Assembly (NCBI GenBank): GCA_965223215.1
Contig: CBDCVZ010000010.1
Span: forward strand, 558,001-622,000
DNA: 64,000 nucleotides
Direction of reading: 5' to 3'
From: JABDMH01 sp965223215
GTDB lineage: Bacteria; Bacteroidota; Bacteroidia; Chitinophagales; Saprospiraceae
The translations under genes were made by a program, and so were the position numbers. The notes under the pieces were generated by a model. It saw only the letters and a list, made by a program, of their open reading frames with translations. It had not been told where the DNA came from and made no database searches. Below, piece after piece: positions 37,559 to 46,928 of the stretch (within the stretch, counting starts at the first letter, position 1; the number at the start of each line of letters is the position of its first letter).

Positions 37559-38251
37559 CTATTTTTCCATAATCCGAATATTTCTCCACTTCACCTCATA
37601 TGGAGTTGTAACAGGACCCACGCCATGGACTTGCAGAGCGATCACCCCTCGCGAGGTCATCGCATCTTCAAAATCAGCACAGGCAACATCGTTGACCCAG
37701 GTCTTGATGGATTGTCCCTGACATGCTACGCGGTATTTATTCCACTGACCATCCCGAAAAGCTTTGCTGGCGGCTGAACCTTTTCTGGGCACCCAGATCA
37801 TAAATGCCCTGCGACCTTCGTCATACACGCCCCCAGAAGATCCGTGGGAGGCCGAGGCGATTTCTACCTGGTATCCGTAGAGACGATCAGCTGGAATGAT
37901 CTTGCGACTGGGTACGCCCTCGCCATTTCTGAACCAATAAATAACTTCTTGATCAGGTACCTGACTGCGAAATTGTACCCCTGAATTGAGTTCATTATTC
38001 ACAAGAAACACCTCGAATTCAAGCACGAAATCGTCAAATTCACGATCTGTGCATAAGAAGGTATTGGGGCTGTTGGGAACGGTCGTACCGACAATGCTTC
38101 CATCGACAACTCGATAAGTTGCCTGACCACTGTGGATGCTCCAACCGTCTAAAGTTTTGCCATCAAATAAGTCAACCCATTGATCTGCTTGGCTAGCAAC
38201 GATCAAACATGGCAAGCATAATAGGAAGCTGAGAAAATACCTCATAGACAA
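37559..38251 (-). CDS. DUF1080 (3-keto-disaccharide hydrolase-like) secreted protein
   Basis: A 230-residue protein with a signal peptide (ending near VASQA) and a concanavalin-like DUF1080 domain: WVDLFDGKTLDGWSIHSG, then GSIVGTT, DFVLEFEVFLVNNELNSG and VQFRSQ. DUF1080 proteins occur in sugar-catabolism clusters and some act as 3-keto-disaccharide hydrolases after oxidation by Gfo/Idh enzymes. The Gfo/Idh/MocA gene at 58401 may be its functional partner, though it is far away. It starts 31 bases after the stop of the PHP-domain gene and is probably in its operon. Confidence 0.87.
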   Translation of the reverse strand: MSMRYFLSFLLCLPCLIVASQADQWVDLFDGKTLDGWSIHSGQATYRVVDGSIVGTTVPNSPNTFLCTDREFDDFVLEFEVFLVNNELNSGVQFRSQVPDQEVIYWFRNGEGVPSRKIIPADRLYGYQVEIASASHGSSGGVYDEGRRAFMIWVPRKGSAASKAFRDGQWNKYRVACQGQSIKTWVNDVACADFEDAMTSRGVIALQVHGVGPVTTPYEVKWRNIRIMEK

Positions 38252-38282
38252 TGTTTTTTTGATATGATTTTAAAGGTAGGCA

Positions 38283-40577
38283 TTATTCATCATCGAGCCA
38301 GATAGGCTGAACAAAAGCCCCATTTTTTGCGATATCCCACACTGCAAATCTGATCCATTTTTTTTCGGTCGCATCAAAAGAAATTTCAAATTCTTGCTCA
38401 CCGAATGTTGTGAGATTGGTCTGCGGGATTATTTTTCGGTCGATGTGCTGGCCGTCACTCCAAATGAGTTCAATAAATTCAAGTGGAAACGTCCATTGAA
38501 TGGTTGCCTTGAACTTAGACTGTGTACCCGCTCTTATTATTTCGAATTCAGGGATGAGCACCTCTCCACTGGTCACAAAATATTCACCCTTTTTGAGGGC
38601 GTTGGTTATTGAACTCATATCGTCAATGGTGGGTACCTGATCAATTTTGAGATAATTTACCGGTGCCATGCCATAAACATCATCATGCGGTGGCTTACCC
38701 CGTTCTCCATAATCTGACCGAGCTTCGGAAATGGCTAGCGCATATTTAGGTTTAACCCCTTCTTGGGCGAGGTGGTGATTTGTTTGATCCCATAAATTGA
38801 GGAAACGATATTCACCTAACCTTCGCTCCGAGCCATCTATGCCCATGCCCCAACGATATCCCAGCGCATAGTAATTAGTATGTTTAAACCAAGGTGTATC
38901 AAGGATGGCTTTGGGATAACCCGTCGATCCTTTGGTGTTTGGATGCGGCATGGAGATCAAGGTGTTGGCATCCTGGCACATCGCAATCAAATCCATCGGC
39001 CCTTTCAAATTATAGACTTTGCCATACTTAGGATGATCTGTGATGACCGGTTGCATCGAATCACGCCAGGGCCGCCAAAAGACAGGCCGCGAATGCAATA
39101 GATCATAATGCCCTCCTACAAAGGGCCTTCTTCCTCCGGTGCTGTTTTCGTCATTTGGCATCACCAGAAAGTCGTGATCCGATTGCTGGCGGGCTGCTTG
39201 ATAATACTCGTTGAGTGCATCCAAATAGCCTTCACCCTTGTCATGTCTTGCTGGACCCCGAACGCCGTCGATCACACTAAAAATATTAACTCCGACAGAT
39301 TTCATGGTCTCAATATCATTGATCCACTGGTGAAAACCACCTAGTTCTTTGAGCCGTTTAACCAAACCCACATGATAATGGTGACCCATCACCTTATGAT
39401 CAGGTAAAGGTTTGAACTTGTCTCCATGCGTAAATCGTAAGACGGAATCTATCGCCCCACGGGCAGAGCCTGTGGATAGATAAATAAAAGCTGGCATCTC
39501 CTGCCACGTTCCGGGCCGAGCATTATACAGAGCAAAGTTGTGATAAAATTCATGGTCTTGTTCAAGCTCCGCTTGTCTAATACCAAAAGAAAACTGGTCA
39601 TGGGTCCCTTTTTGAAACCAATTGTATCCCAGATTTTCCTCCGTTTCTCTGGCCCAGTAAAAACTGTGTGGTGGTGGAAAGATGGCGATGGCCCCATTGA
39701 CCAGCTCAGCCGCAGCTACTCGATTACTGGTCTTGAGGGTAGTTGGTCGTGCGGAACTGGGAGCACCAAAATGGTATTCTTGCCAATTCTTGGCGAGATC
39801 ACGCCACACGATTTTACCAGTGGTCACCGACATTCCGGTCACACCTGAATCATATTTGAAAGCCACAGATTCATGTTCGGTTTTTGCGATTAACGTTTGC
39901 CGAAGGAGGTTCGAACCCTTAATTATGTCAAATTGAAGATGGCCGTTAAAGAGTCCAGCACGTACACCATCAAACTTCAATTCGAGGCGGTTGCCATTTG
40001 TTCGGACATAGCAAGTATCAACCGAATAAGCGGCGGTGGCTCGTATGATTTCCTTTTGCTTCCGGGGCATTCCCGGATGGTTCGCGAAAGGCTCAGATGC
40101 GGGAATAGACCCTCGATGAGTTGGCGGTGGTTTATCGTCAACATAAAGCGGGGCATCCCAAAAGGCATCCCATTTGATTTCATCAAGTGTTTCTTCGGTA
40201 AGTGGAATTCCCAATGCTTCCAAAGGTTTGGTCTGTTGCTGGGTCACACGGCGCCTACCCGACACCACACGAATTACGGGGGTGAGATTTTGTGTCACGA
40301 ATTGCCATTGGTTGGAATCGTCTAGATAAGCAATGCTTTGGATGGTGGGGGTACGATTTACAATGCTAAAAACTAATTTCCAGCGAGTGTTTTCTCGACC
40401 CTCCCAAGTTATGGTTAGCTGGTCGTCCTGTTGGATGGCCTCTAGACCAGCCTGGAAACGATATGCTTGGAGATCGAAATGGACCTGCCCCCAACTCGAG
40501 CAAGCAAGCAGCGCGTGTAGAAGGAATGCTTGAACTAAGAAAAATCTGGTTGCTAAGATCCCTGAGTTATTTTTCAT
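38283..40577 (-). CDS. Large exported PHP/CehA-McbA-like metallohydrolase
   Basis: A 764-residue protein with signal peptide and beta-rich N-terminal half (about 30-390) of unknown kind. Residues 395-720 look like the CehA/McbA branch of PHP metallohydrolases: MGHHYHVG (His400, His402), PNDENSTGGRRPFVGGHYD (Glu477, His490), ISMPHPN (His545), IDGSE and the closing pattern ITNALKKGEYFVTSGE. These residues would hold two metals and hydrolyse a phosphate or ester bond; no substrate can be named. The link is from motif reading alone. It is followed by the DUF1080 gene and is divergent from the DUF1593 gene. Confidence 0.6.
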   Translation of the reverse strand: MKNNSGILATRFFLVQAFLLHALLACSSWGQVHFDLQAYRFQAGLEAIQQDDQLTITWEGRENTRWKLVFSIVNRTPTIQSIAYLDDSNQWQFVTQNLTPVIRVVSGRRRVTQQQTKPLEALGIPLTEETLDEIKWDAFWDAPLYVDDKPPPTHRGSIPASEPFANHPGMPRKQKEIIRATAAYSVDTCYVRTNGNRLELKFDGVRAGLFNGHLQFDIIKGSNLLRQTLIAKTEHESVAFKYDSGVTGMSVTTGKIVWRDLAKNWQEYHFGAPSSARPTTLKTSNRVAAAELVNGAIAIFPPPHSFYWARETEENLGYNWFQKGTHDQFSFGIRQAELEQDHEFYHNFALYNARPGTWQEMPAFIYLSTGSARGAIDSVLRFTHGDKFKPLPDHKVMGHHYHVGLVKRLKELGGFHQWINDIETMKSVGVNIFSVIDGVRGPARHDKGEGYLDALNEYYQAARQQSDHDFLVMPNDENSTGGRRPFVGGHYDLLHSRPVFWRPWRDSMQPVITDHPKYGKVYNLKGPMDLIAMCQDANTLISMPHPNTKGSTGYPKAILDTPWFKHTNYYALGYRWGMGIDGSERRLGEYRFLNLWDQTNHHLAQEGVKPKYALAISEARSDYGERGKPPHDDVYGMAPVNYLKIDQVPTIDDMSSITNALKKGEYFVTSGEVLIPEFEIIRAGTQSKFKATIQWTFPLEFIELIWSDGQHIDRKIIPQTNLTTFGEQEFEISFDATEKKWIRFAVWDIAKNGAFVQPIWLDDE

Positions 40578-40859
40578 CTTTGAATCTCATTATACTCCTT
40601 TAGAATAGAATCTTCCTCATTCATACCCAATCTCAAGAGAAATTGGGTGCACTAGTCGTCAACATCCATCTTCGTTGACCAGGTGTGCAGCGAAGAAGTC
40701 TGATTCATCCAATTTTTAGCATCTGCCCATAAGGATAGTTGCAGTAAAAGTTTTCGATGGTTTGAAAAGTCACTACTTTCCTTTCCACATTTGGGAGGTG
40801 GTCAGAATACTCCCCACTAATCTCAGGAGAATTAAGCAAAAAAAGTACAATATGTGAAG

Positions 40860-42257
40860 ATGCGTGTGAACAGAATATGGTTGGTAACCATTGTCTTATT
40901 CCTGCTAAGTGCACGAGCTGAATCGCAGCGGCCTCGCCTGATCGTCACCACCGATATTGGCCAGGATCCTGATGATACGCAGTCGATGGTCAGGCTGCTT
41001 CACTTTGCCAATGAATTTGATATTGAAGGTTTGATTGCAAATGCTGATAACAATTATAAGAAAGAAGAAGCCATCATCAGAACCGATATCATCTACCGTC
41101 TGATTGATGGTTATGAAGCAGTGGAAGACAACTTTAGAATTCACGATGAAAATTACCCAAAGGCAGATCAACTTCGAAAAGTTGTGAAGCAAGGAATCTC
41201 GGGCAATGGTACCCAGGTATCTTTCGATGAATACGTAGGGGCCGGGAAAGACACGGAGGGATCAGATTGGATTATTGAGGTGGTAGATCGCACCGATGTT
41301 AGACCGGTATGTGTGGCCGTTTGGGGAGGAGCTGGTGATCTTGCTCAAGCCTTGTGGAAAGTCCAACATACCAGAAATCAAGAGCAAGTGGCAACCTTTG
41401 TTCAAAAACTGCGTGTTTTCTTCATTGGTAAGCAAGATTCTTCGAATCAGTGGATTATTGATCATTTTCCAAAAATGTGGCTCATCTTGGCCTTGGATAG
41501 AGGAGGTGATAAATGGGAATCAGGTTATCGAGGCATCTTCTGGGGTGGCGATATGAGGACCACCACCAAAGAATGGCTTCACAAGCACATTATTGGCAGC
41601 AACCCCTTGGCCGATCAGTACCCTGACGAAGCATACACTGGAGGCAAGGAGCGAAATCCCCATATGGCCATGAAGGAAGGAGATTCTCCGTCTTTCATGT
41701 ATTTCATTAACCAAGGGCTTAATCAACCAGAGCACCCTCAATGGGGTGGCTGGGGAGGACGTTATACCTGGGAAAGAGACCATTTTTATCGGGATGCTTA
41801 TGATCAGTATTTCGATGAGCAAGTCCATGAAGTTATCTCTTCACCCAGAGCCACCATCTTTAGGTGGTGTTCGGATTTTCAGAATGCATTCATCGCCAGG
41901 TCACAATGGGCAACAGCCGATTATCTAGAGGCCAACCATCGTCCTATCGTAGAGATAAACAGAAATGGGGGTTCAGCACCACTATTTATCGAAGCTAAAC
42001 CTGGAGCGCACCTAATCCTTGACGCAAGTACTTCCCATGATCCCGATGACGACAAATTCAAATTTAATTGGATTTTATATCGTGAAGCTGGAACCTACCA
42101 GGGAGACTTAGATATGGACCAGATGGATCAGCCCATCTTAAATGTGAGGATTCCACCAGATGCTTCAGAGGGCACTATTCACATCATCGCTAGCATAACA
42201 GACCTGGGCTCGCCACCACTTACGTCGTATAAAAGATGCATTATCAAAATTCAATAA
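40860..42257 (+). CDS. DUF1593 protein, nucleoside-hydrolase-like with C-terminal sandwich domain
   Basis: About 465 residues from ATG 40860 (GTG at 40854 is an alternative) with a signal peptide. RPRLIVTTDIGQDPDDTQSM (about residues 22-41) is the calcium-binding D-x-D-x-x-x-DD loop shared with inosine-uridine nucleoside hydrolases, characteristic of DUF1593. The last 95 residues form a separate Ig-like domain with SHDPDDDKFKFNW. Such proteins are secreted and occur with glycan-degradation genes; the bond they cut is not established. It stands alone between the divergent PHP gene and the convergent enolase-type gene. The upstream gap (40578-40859) contains a hairpin ACCCAAT/ATTGGGT at 40625-40648. 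Confidence 0.85.
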   Translation: MRVNRIWLVTIVLFLLSARAESQRPRLIVTTDIGQDPDDTQSMVRLLHFANEFDIEGLIANADNNYKKEEAIIRTDIIYRLIDGYEAVEDNFRIHDENYPKADQLRKVVKQGISGNGTQVSFDEYVGAGKDTEGSDWIIEVVDRTDVRPVCVAVWGGAGDLAQALWKVQHTRNQEQVATFVQKLRVFFIGKQDSSNQWIIDHFPKMWLILALDRGGDKWESGYRGIFWGGDMRTTTKEWLHKHIIGSNPLADQYPDEAYTGGKERNPHMAMKEGDSPSFMYFINQGLNQPEHPQWGGWGGRYTWERDHFYRDAYDQYFDEQVHEVISSPRATIFRWCSDFQNAFIARSQWATADYLEANHRPIVEINRNGGSAPLFIEAKPGAHLILDASTSHDPDDDKFKFNWILYREAGTYQGDLDMDQMDQPILNVRIPPDASEGTIHIIASITDLGSPPLTSYKRCIIKIQ

Positions 42258-42320
42258 AAGCAGTTTCGCGCAACATGGCGGGAATGTGGATCGATTATCT
42301 GCGAATGATTTTTTTATGAC

Positions 42321-43532
42321 TTAATCAACACGATATTTCTTCATCAAATATTCTTCCACCTCCATCCCTAAACCCGGCTGGGAAGGTGCCATCACCTTAC
42401 CATTTTTTATGGGGAATGCAGGTAAGGCTGGGTTAAAGTCTCTCGCCTTTAAAGGATAAGTTTCCAAAATAAGTGCATTGTCGAGTGCGGCGACTACATG
42501 TATGTTCATGTGCGCGTGACCATGGGGAGCCACCGGTACATGAAAGGCAGATGCCAGAGCCGCAATTTTCCGATATTCTGTAATACCACCGGATTTAATG
42601 GTGTCGAGGTTAAGAATGTCACAACTGTGGTTTTCGATGAGGTCGCGAGCACCCCAACGGGTATATTCATTTTCACCGGCTACGATGGGAATATCCAGTT
42701 CATCGCGCACTTCCGCATTGCCACGCCAATCATCCGGAGCAACTGGTTCCTCAAACCAGTAAAGATCGAGGTCTTCTACCATACGCCCAAATCTGATGGC
42801 TTCATAAGCGCTGGAGTAGCCATTGTTGGCGTCAACCATGACCCGCACATCACGACCCAGGGCTTTGCACACCGCCCGCACTCGCTCGACATCTTGATTG
42901 ACGGGTAATCCCGCCACCTTCATTTTGACATATTGATAACCCTCCCGGGCATAGGCCTCCATCTCTTCGACTAATTCCTTGATGCCCTTATCCTTCGCAT
43001 AATAACCTCCCGCCGCATAGGCTGGTATCTCCGTCTGGAAGGTTCCCAGTACCGCATGCACCGGTAATCCAAGGGCCTTACTAATGATGTCCCAGACTGC
43101 TAAGTCCACCGAACCCATGGCATGAAGTTCTACGCCTTTAGCCACTGGTTTTCGTTCATGATAGTACATGTGGTGCCAGACACGTTCAATTTGCATCAGG
43201 TTTAGACCCTTGATTTTTTTTGCATATTTCTCAATGAGCGATCGGGGACCCTTGGTCATCGAAACGCCCTTTATACCGGCGTCTGTCTTAATTTCAAGAA
43301 AATCGACCCGAGGTTTTTTACCTCCAGATTTTTTGATCGCGTTCCAGGTCAGAGGGGTAGCTTTATCAAATTCCAGGGTAAAGCAATTAATATCGATAAT
43401 CTTGATATTGTGTTTGGCCGATTTGATGGTTGATTCCGAGGGTATGCTTCCTTTTGTATTCCAGCGCGTCAGTGCGCCCGCTGCAGAGCCAAGGGCGAGG
43501 TTTTTGAGACTGGCACGTCTATTTATTCTCAT
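42321..43532 (-). CDS. Enolase-superfamily dehydratase (mandelate racemase type), twin-Arg leader
   Basis: A 403-residue enzyme with a twin-Arg start (MRINRRASLKNLALGSAAG). Active-site residues follow in order: K-x-K (Lys203, Lys205 in YVKMKVAG), Asp234 in MVDANNGYS, Glu261-Glu262 in WFEEPVAPDD, Glu287 in AGENEYTRWG, Asp310 in LNLD, and His337 in APHGHAH. The pattern fits a sugar-acid dehydratase such as the rhamnonate or galactonate type, with the Asp-His dyad intact. It differs clearly in sequence from the other enolase-type enzyme at 11191, so the two probably act on different sugar acids. Confidence 0.87.
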   Translation of the reverse strand: MRINRRASLKNLALGSAAGALTRWNTKGSIPSESTIKSAKHNIKIIDINCFTLEFDKATPLTWNAIKKSGGKKPRVDFLEIKTDAGIKGVSMTKGPRSLIEKYAKKIKGLNLMQIERVWHHMYYHERKPVAKGVELHAMGSVDLAVWDIISKALGLPVHAVLGTFQTEIPAYAAGGYYAKDKGIKELVEEMEAYAREGYQYVKMKVAGLPVNQDVERVRAVCKALGRDVRVMVDANNGYSSAYEAIRFGRMVEDLDLYWFEEPVAPDDWRGNAEVRDELDIPIVAGENEYTRWGARDLIENHSCDILNLDTIKSGGITEYRKIAALASAFHVPVAPHGHAHMNIHVVAALDNALILETYPLKARDFNPALPAFPIKNGKVMAPSQPGLGMEVEEYLMKKYRVD

Positions 43533-43713
43533 GAGTTTGTGATCTTAAATTGTCAGCAAAGAAGTGGTGGCCATGCGATGGTGAGGCCAACATCTTGGCA
43601 TATTTCGCTATTTGCGATATTTTATTTTTTACTCCCAAGACGGTGGTTGATTCGATACCTTTCATCCTCTAAGCGATAATCCATTTAATCCATCAGACCG
43701 CTGCGACGCTTAC

Positions 43714-45405
43714 CTAATTTTCACTGTCGACCCGTAGCTCCCAATCAGCCGGTATTTCTAAAATCTGATTTTGGTCAATTAATGCCAATTTTAATGTTTG
43801 ATAATCTAAATCTTGGACCATCACATCATGTTTTAGAGCCAGTACAGCTGCCATGCCAGCACTTTGGCCTAAGATCATGAAGGTGGGTAAGATACGAATC
43901 GCCCCATAGGCAACATAACTCGAAGATGGGCAGGTGGGAGTGATCAAGTTGGTACACTCTGCCCGCTTCGGGATTAAGGCTCGATATGAAATTCCAAATG
44001 GGCGCCAATCACTACCACCGAAAACAAAACCTTCATTATAGGCATGGCCATCTTTTACAATCCTTCTGGCATGATGCGTATCTGGAGGCCAGAAGGCAAT
44101 AGCTACTGGCTCGCGCACGGTGTCGGGATTCTGACGCAGGGTATGATGCTGAGTAATCACGTAATCACTGACCATCCGTCGCGCGCTTCGGATATACAAT
44201 CGTCTTGGCCAACCAGCATTATCCATAAATTCATCCCGACATAAACCCCAGCCTTGCCAATCTTCCTGGGTTTGTGCTGGAACGGTTGTGTCATTTTGCA
44301 AGAACCAAATCAGACCGGCTGTAAAGTCTCGGTGATATTGAACGATGCTATCCTTCACCGCGTAAGACCCATGAGGATATTGCCAATTTTCACCATACAA
44401 ATTTGCCGACAGATCATGCCAACTACCAAGGTCCGTCTTACCATTGGCACGATTTACACGAGGTTTGAATAAGGTTCCACCGGCGGCTAAGTAACGACGG
44501 TATATTTCGTAGGTGGCATCATCGTAATTCTTGGGTTTGGCAATTTCAATCCTATTCGAATCCACACGGGTCAGGCACAAGCGAAAGCAAAATCCCATAA
44601 TATGTTTGTCCGCATTGCCATACCGGCCGAGCTCACCTTCCTGAATGGTGGCAATTAAACCACTGGTGGAGTCTCCGGGAATTTGATAGGGATCCACCGG
44701 AACCAAAAATTGCCGATAGGTATTTGTAATTTGGATACCATTCTTAGATTCTCCATACCTGGCATTTCCCTCTCTGATCGTCTCGGTGGAGATACCCGCT
44801 TGATGCAACAAGTCTCCTTCAATGGAAGCATCGATATATATTTTTGCCCGAACGGTCTGCCCGTTCTCCAGAGCAACGGACTCAATGCGGCCACCTGTTT
44901 TAGTAACTCCGTTATTTTCTTTGATTCTGGTGTATCGAATGATGGTGATTTTCTCCTCATTTATCAGGAACTGCTCAATAACCTGTTCGGCAATCGATGG
45001 TTCGTAGGGGCAATACCAATCCAAGGCATCGAAACGCGGAATCTCTCCATAGTGACTGGAGAGTGCCTGGTAAATTTCACGGGCAATTCCACCGATGACC
45101 GCGGAGCTGCCAAAGCGAATGTCCTTGACAATACCTTCGACCATCATACCTCCGGGATGACCCGTGGGTTCCAGTAGTACCACCTGCTTTCCCATCCTGG
45201 CCACCTGAATGGCAGCAGTAAAGCCGGCTTCGCTTCCTGAAAGAATACAGACATCCGTCTCGATCACTGGCTGTGCCAGGCAGGTCACAACCCCAAGGAG
45301 GGGTAGTGAAATTCGTATTGCGTGAAGTGTTTGACCACTGAAGAAAAGAAACCTGTTTTTGAGGAAAAGGCGAATCAATGCTGAGGAAGCCAGAAGATTT
45401 TTCAC
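43714..45405 (-). CDS. FAD-dependent oxidoreductase (PF12831 type), exported
   Basis: A 563-residue flavoprotein. After a leader with a hydrophobic segment comes the dinucleotide fold ETDVCILSGSEAGFTAA with a changed G-x-G-x-x-G, followed by VVLLEPTGHPGGMMVEG. A central segment with IYIDASIEGDL and a C-terminal FAD-contact region CPSSSYVAYGAIRILP complete the family. PF12831 proteins accompany polysaccharide genes but their reactions are not known. It lies 5 bases after the stop codon of the lyase gene at 45411, in the same operon, so it probably acts on a product of that lyase. Confidence 0.82.
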   Translation of the reverse strand: MKNLLASSALIRLFLKNRFLFFSGQTLHAIRISLPLLGVVTCLAQPVIETDVCILSGSEAGFTAAIQVARMGKQVVLLEPTGHPGGMMVEGIVKDIRFGSSAVIGGIAREIYQALSSHYGEIPRFDALDWYCPYEPSIAEQVIEQFLINEEKITIIRYTRIKENNGVTKTGGRIESVALENGQTVRAKIYIDASIEGDLLHQAGISTETIREGNARYGESKNGIQITNTYRQFLVPVDPYQIPGDSTSGLIATIQEGELGRYGNADKHIMGFCFRLCLTRVDSNRIEIAKPKNYDDATYEIYRRYLAAGGTLFKPRVNRANGKTDLGSWHDLSANLYGENWQYPHGSYAVKDSIVQYHRDFTAGLIWFLQNDTTVPAQTQEDWQGWGLCRDEFMDNAGWPRRLYIRSARRMVSDYVITQHHTLRQNPDTVREPVAIAFWPPDTHHARRIVKDGHAYNEGFVFGGSDWRPFGISYRALIPKRAECTNLITPTCPSSSYVAYGAIRILPTFMILGQSAGMAAVLALKHDVMVQDLDYQTLKLALIDQNQILEIPADWELRVDSEN

Positions 45406-45410
45406 GATAA

Positions 45411-46877
45411 CTAATTTCCGAGTTTAACAAGATTGCCATCGGCAAAAGGTACAAATACGGAGAGGCTTTTTACTTTTTGTCCGCTGATTTCAAAGTGCAT
45501 GCCAGTTGCGGTCTGATCCGTTAGTTGACAAACCAGGGGTGGCCCCAAATTTCTCGGCTGAATAAACCAAGCAATGGCTTTCTCCTCATCCATAGAAAAA
45601 CGATAAATGGATACGGTATTCGCTTCTACCTGATTATACTTTTCACTGTACCAACCCTGGATATTTGGTGATTCCTGGCCGGAAAGATGCACCAGGTTAC
45701 CATCACTAGATCCAACCGGCTGCAAAATAACCCTTCCCTGATCCCTGCCTGCTTTGACGATCAGATCTTCAGTGGTTTGGATTTGACATTTTGGATGCCA
45801 ATGCCATAAGGCCTCCACCTGTCTGGGCCGGTCGGAGCGTAGATGATCAACGACGATCCATCCCAGGTCAAGTAAATAGATCATTGATCTGGTGTGGGTA
45901 CATTTTCCATCGAGGCCGTCAAAGTTCGATGTAGAATTCCATGCATAAGCATACTGATCGGTAATTTTAAAATGTTTACCAGGTAGGGGGGAGGTGGTAA
46001 TTTTTGGTCCGGCGCTTTGCTCCTTACCATCTATCAATAGCGTATTGTGACTGGCGGTGCCACGAGCATATTTTCGATATTTATCTGCCAGGACTCCACG
46101 ATACGCGAAACGACCGGCATCAACCAGAAAGTCATGGCCAAATGCGGCGATGGACAGGTGCAATTTGTCATTGTGTTGATGGCCGGATCCCCAGGGACCA
46201 ATATCGAAAAACGCCCAGTGAGCATCGGGTGAATAATTTTGCCGAGTGATGAAGTGACCGGCCCACGGAAACATCCTGGAAGGTGACTCTAGGGGTTTTT
46301 CACCTGTCTGTCCCGATGAGGCGATGTATTCCCAATCCGATCGTGAAAAAATCTGCGAGGCCCTCATGATCCGAGTCCTGTTAAAATCTCGATCGGAATC
46401 ATTATTCAGTAGCCCGAATCCATCTGGTCGCATCGATACGGCCAGATAGTGCCACATTTTCTCAAGGGTTTCCGCGAAACTGTTGGGAATTGATTCATTT
46501 GCCCGGTGGCAAATCTCCATAAATTGAGTAAAATTTTTTAGCGCAACATAGTGGTAATGAGAGGTCAATTCGGTCTGAACCCCGTCGGGATAAACTTGTT
46601 CCTTGAGGCTGGCCTCCATAGCAACTTTCGAATATTGCAACCATTGCTTGGCTGCCTTTAGTTCAGGCCATTGCGTAGCTATCGTTGCCAAACCAGAAAT
46701 TTCCATAGTCAGCCAATTACCCGCAGCATGAAAATTCCTTGCGTAGTGCCCATGCTCGCTAAGACTACCTAATAGGAGTAGTTGAGTAGCTGGTGTAAAA
46801 AATGGGTGCTCGAGAAGTTCGTAGAACACCTCGGACCAGATTTTTACTCTGAAGCTCGCTTCCAATCCTCTCCACAT
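45411..46877 (-). CDS. Heparinase II/III-like lyase module, C-terminal part of a stop-interrupted gene
   Basis: This frame continues the upstream gene in the same reading frame after one TAA (46929-46931); the ATG at 46877 is only an internal Met. Content: the alpha/alpha-toroid of heparinase II/III-type lyases (GHYARNFHAAGNWL, SHYHYVALKNF) followed by the beta-sandwich with the metal and catalytic region GHQHNDKLHLSIAAFGHD and RGTASHNTLLIDG. The family cleaves uronate-containing polysaccharides such as heparan, alginate or ulvan-type glycans. If the stop is real, this module has no signal peptide and probably is not exported or made. Confidence 0.8.
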   Translation of the reverse strand: MWRGLEASFRVKIWSEVFYELLEHPFFTPATQLLLLGSLSEHGHYARNFHAAGNWLTMEISGLATIATQWPELKAAKQWLQYSKVAMEASLKEQVYPDGVQTELTSHYHYVALKNFTQFMEICHRANESIPNSFAETLEKMWHYLAVSMRPDGFGLLNNDSDRDFNRTRIMRASQIFSRSDWEYIASSGQTGEKPLESPSRMFPWAGHFITRQNYSPDAHWAFFDIGPWGSGHQHNDKLHLSIAAFGHDFLVDAGRFAYRGVLADKYRKYARGTASHNTLLIDGKEQSAGPKITTSPLPGKHFKITDQYAYAWNSTSNFDGLDGKCTHTRSMIYLLDLGWIVVDHLRSDRPRQVEALWHWHPKCQIQTTEDLIVKAGRDQGRVILQPVGSSDGNLVHLSGQESPNIQGWYSEKYNQVEANTVSIYRFSMDEEKAIAWFIQPRNLGPPLVCQLTDQTATGMHFEISGQKVKSLSVFVPFADGNLVKLGN

Positions 46878-46928
46878 GGCGGTACTGCTCTTCTTGGCGG
46901 GATATGGCTTACTACTAATGATCCAGTC

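Noticed and set aside
44683..45177. 164-codon plus-strand frame inside the FAD oxidoreductase gene
   Set aside because: Overlaps a gene with an evident FAD-binding fold; no motif of its own.
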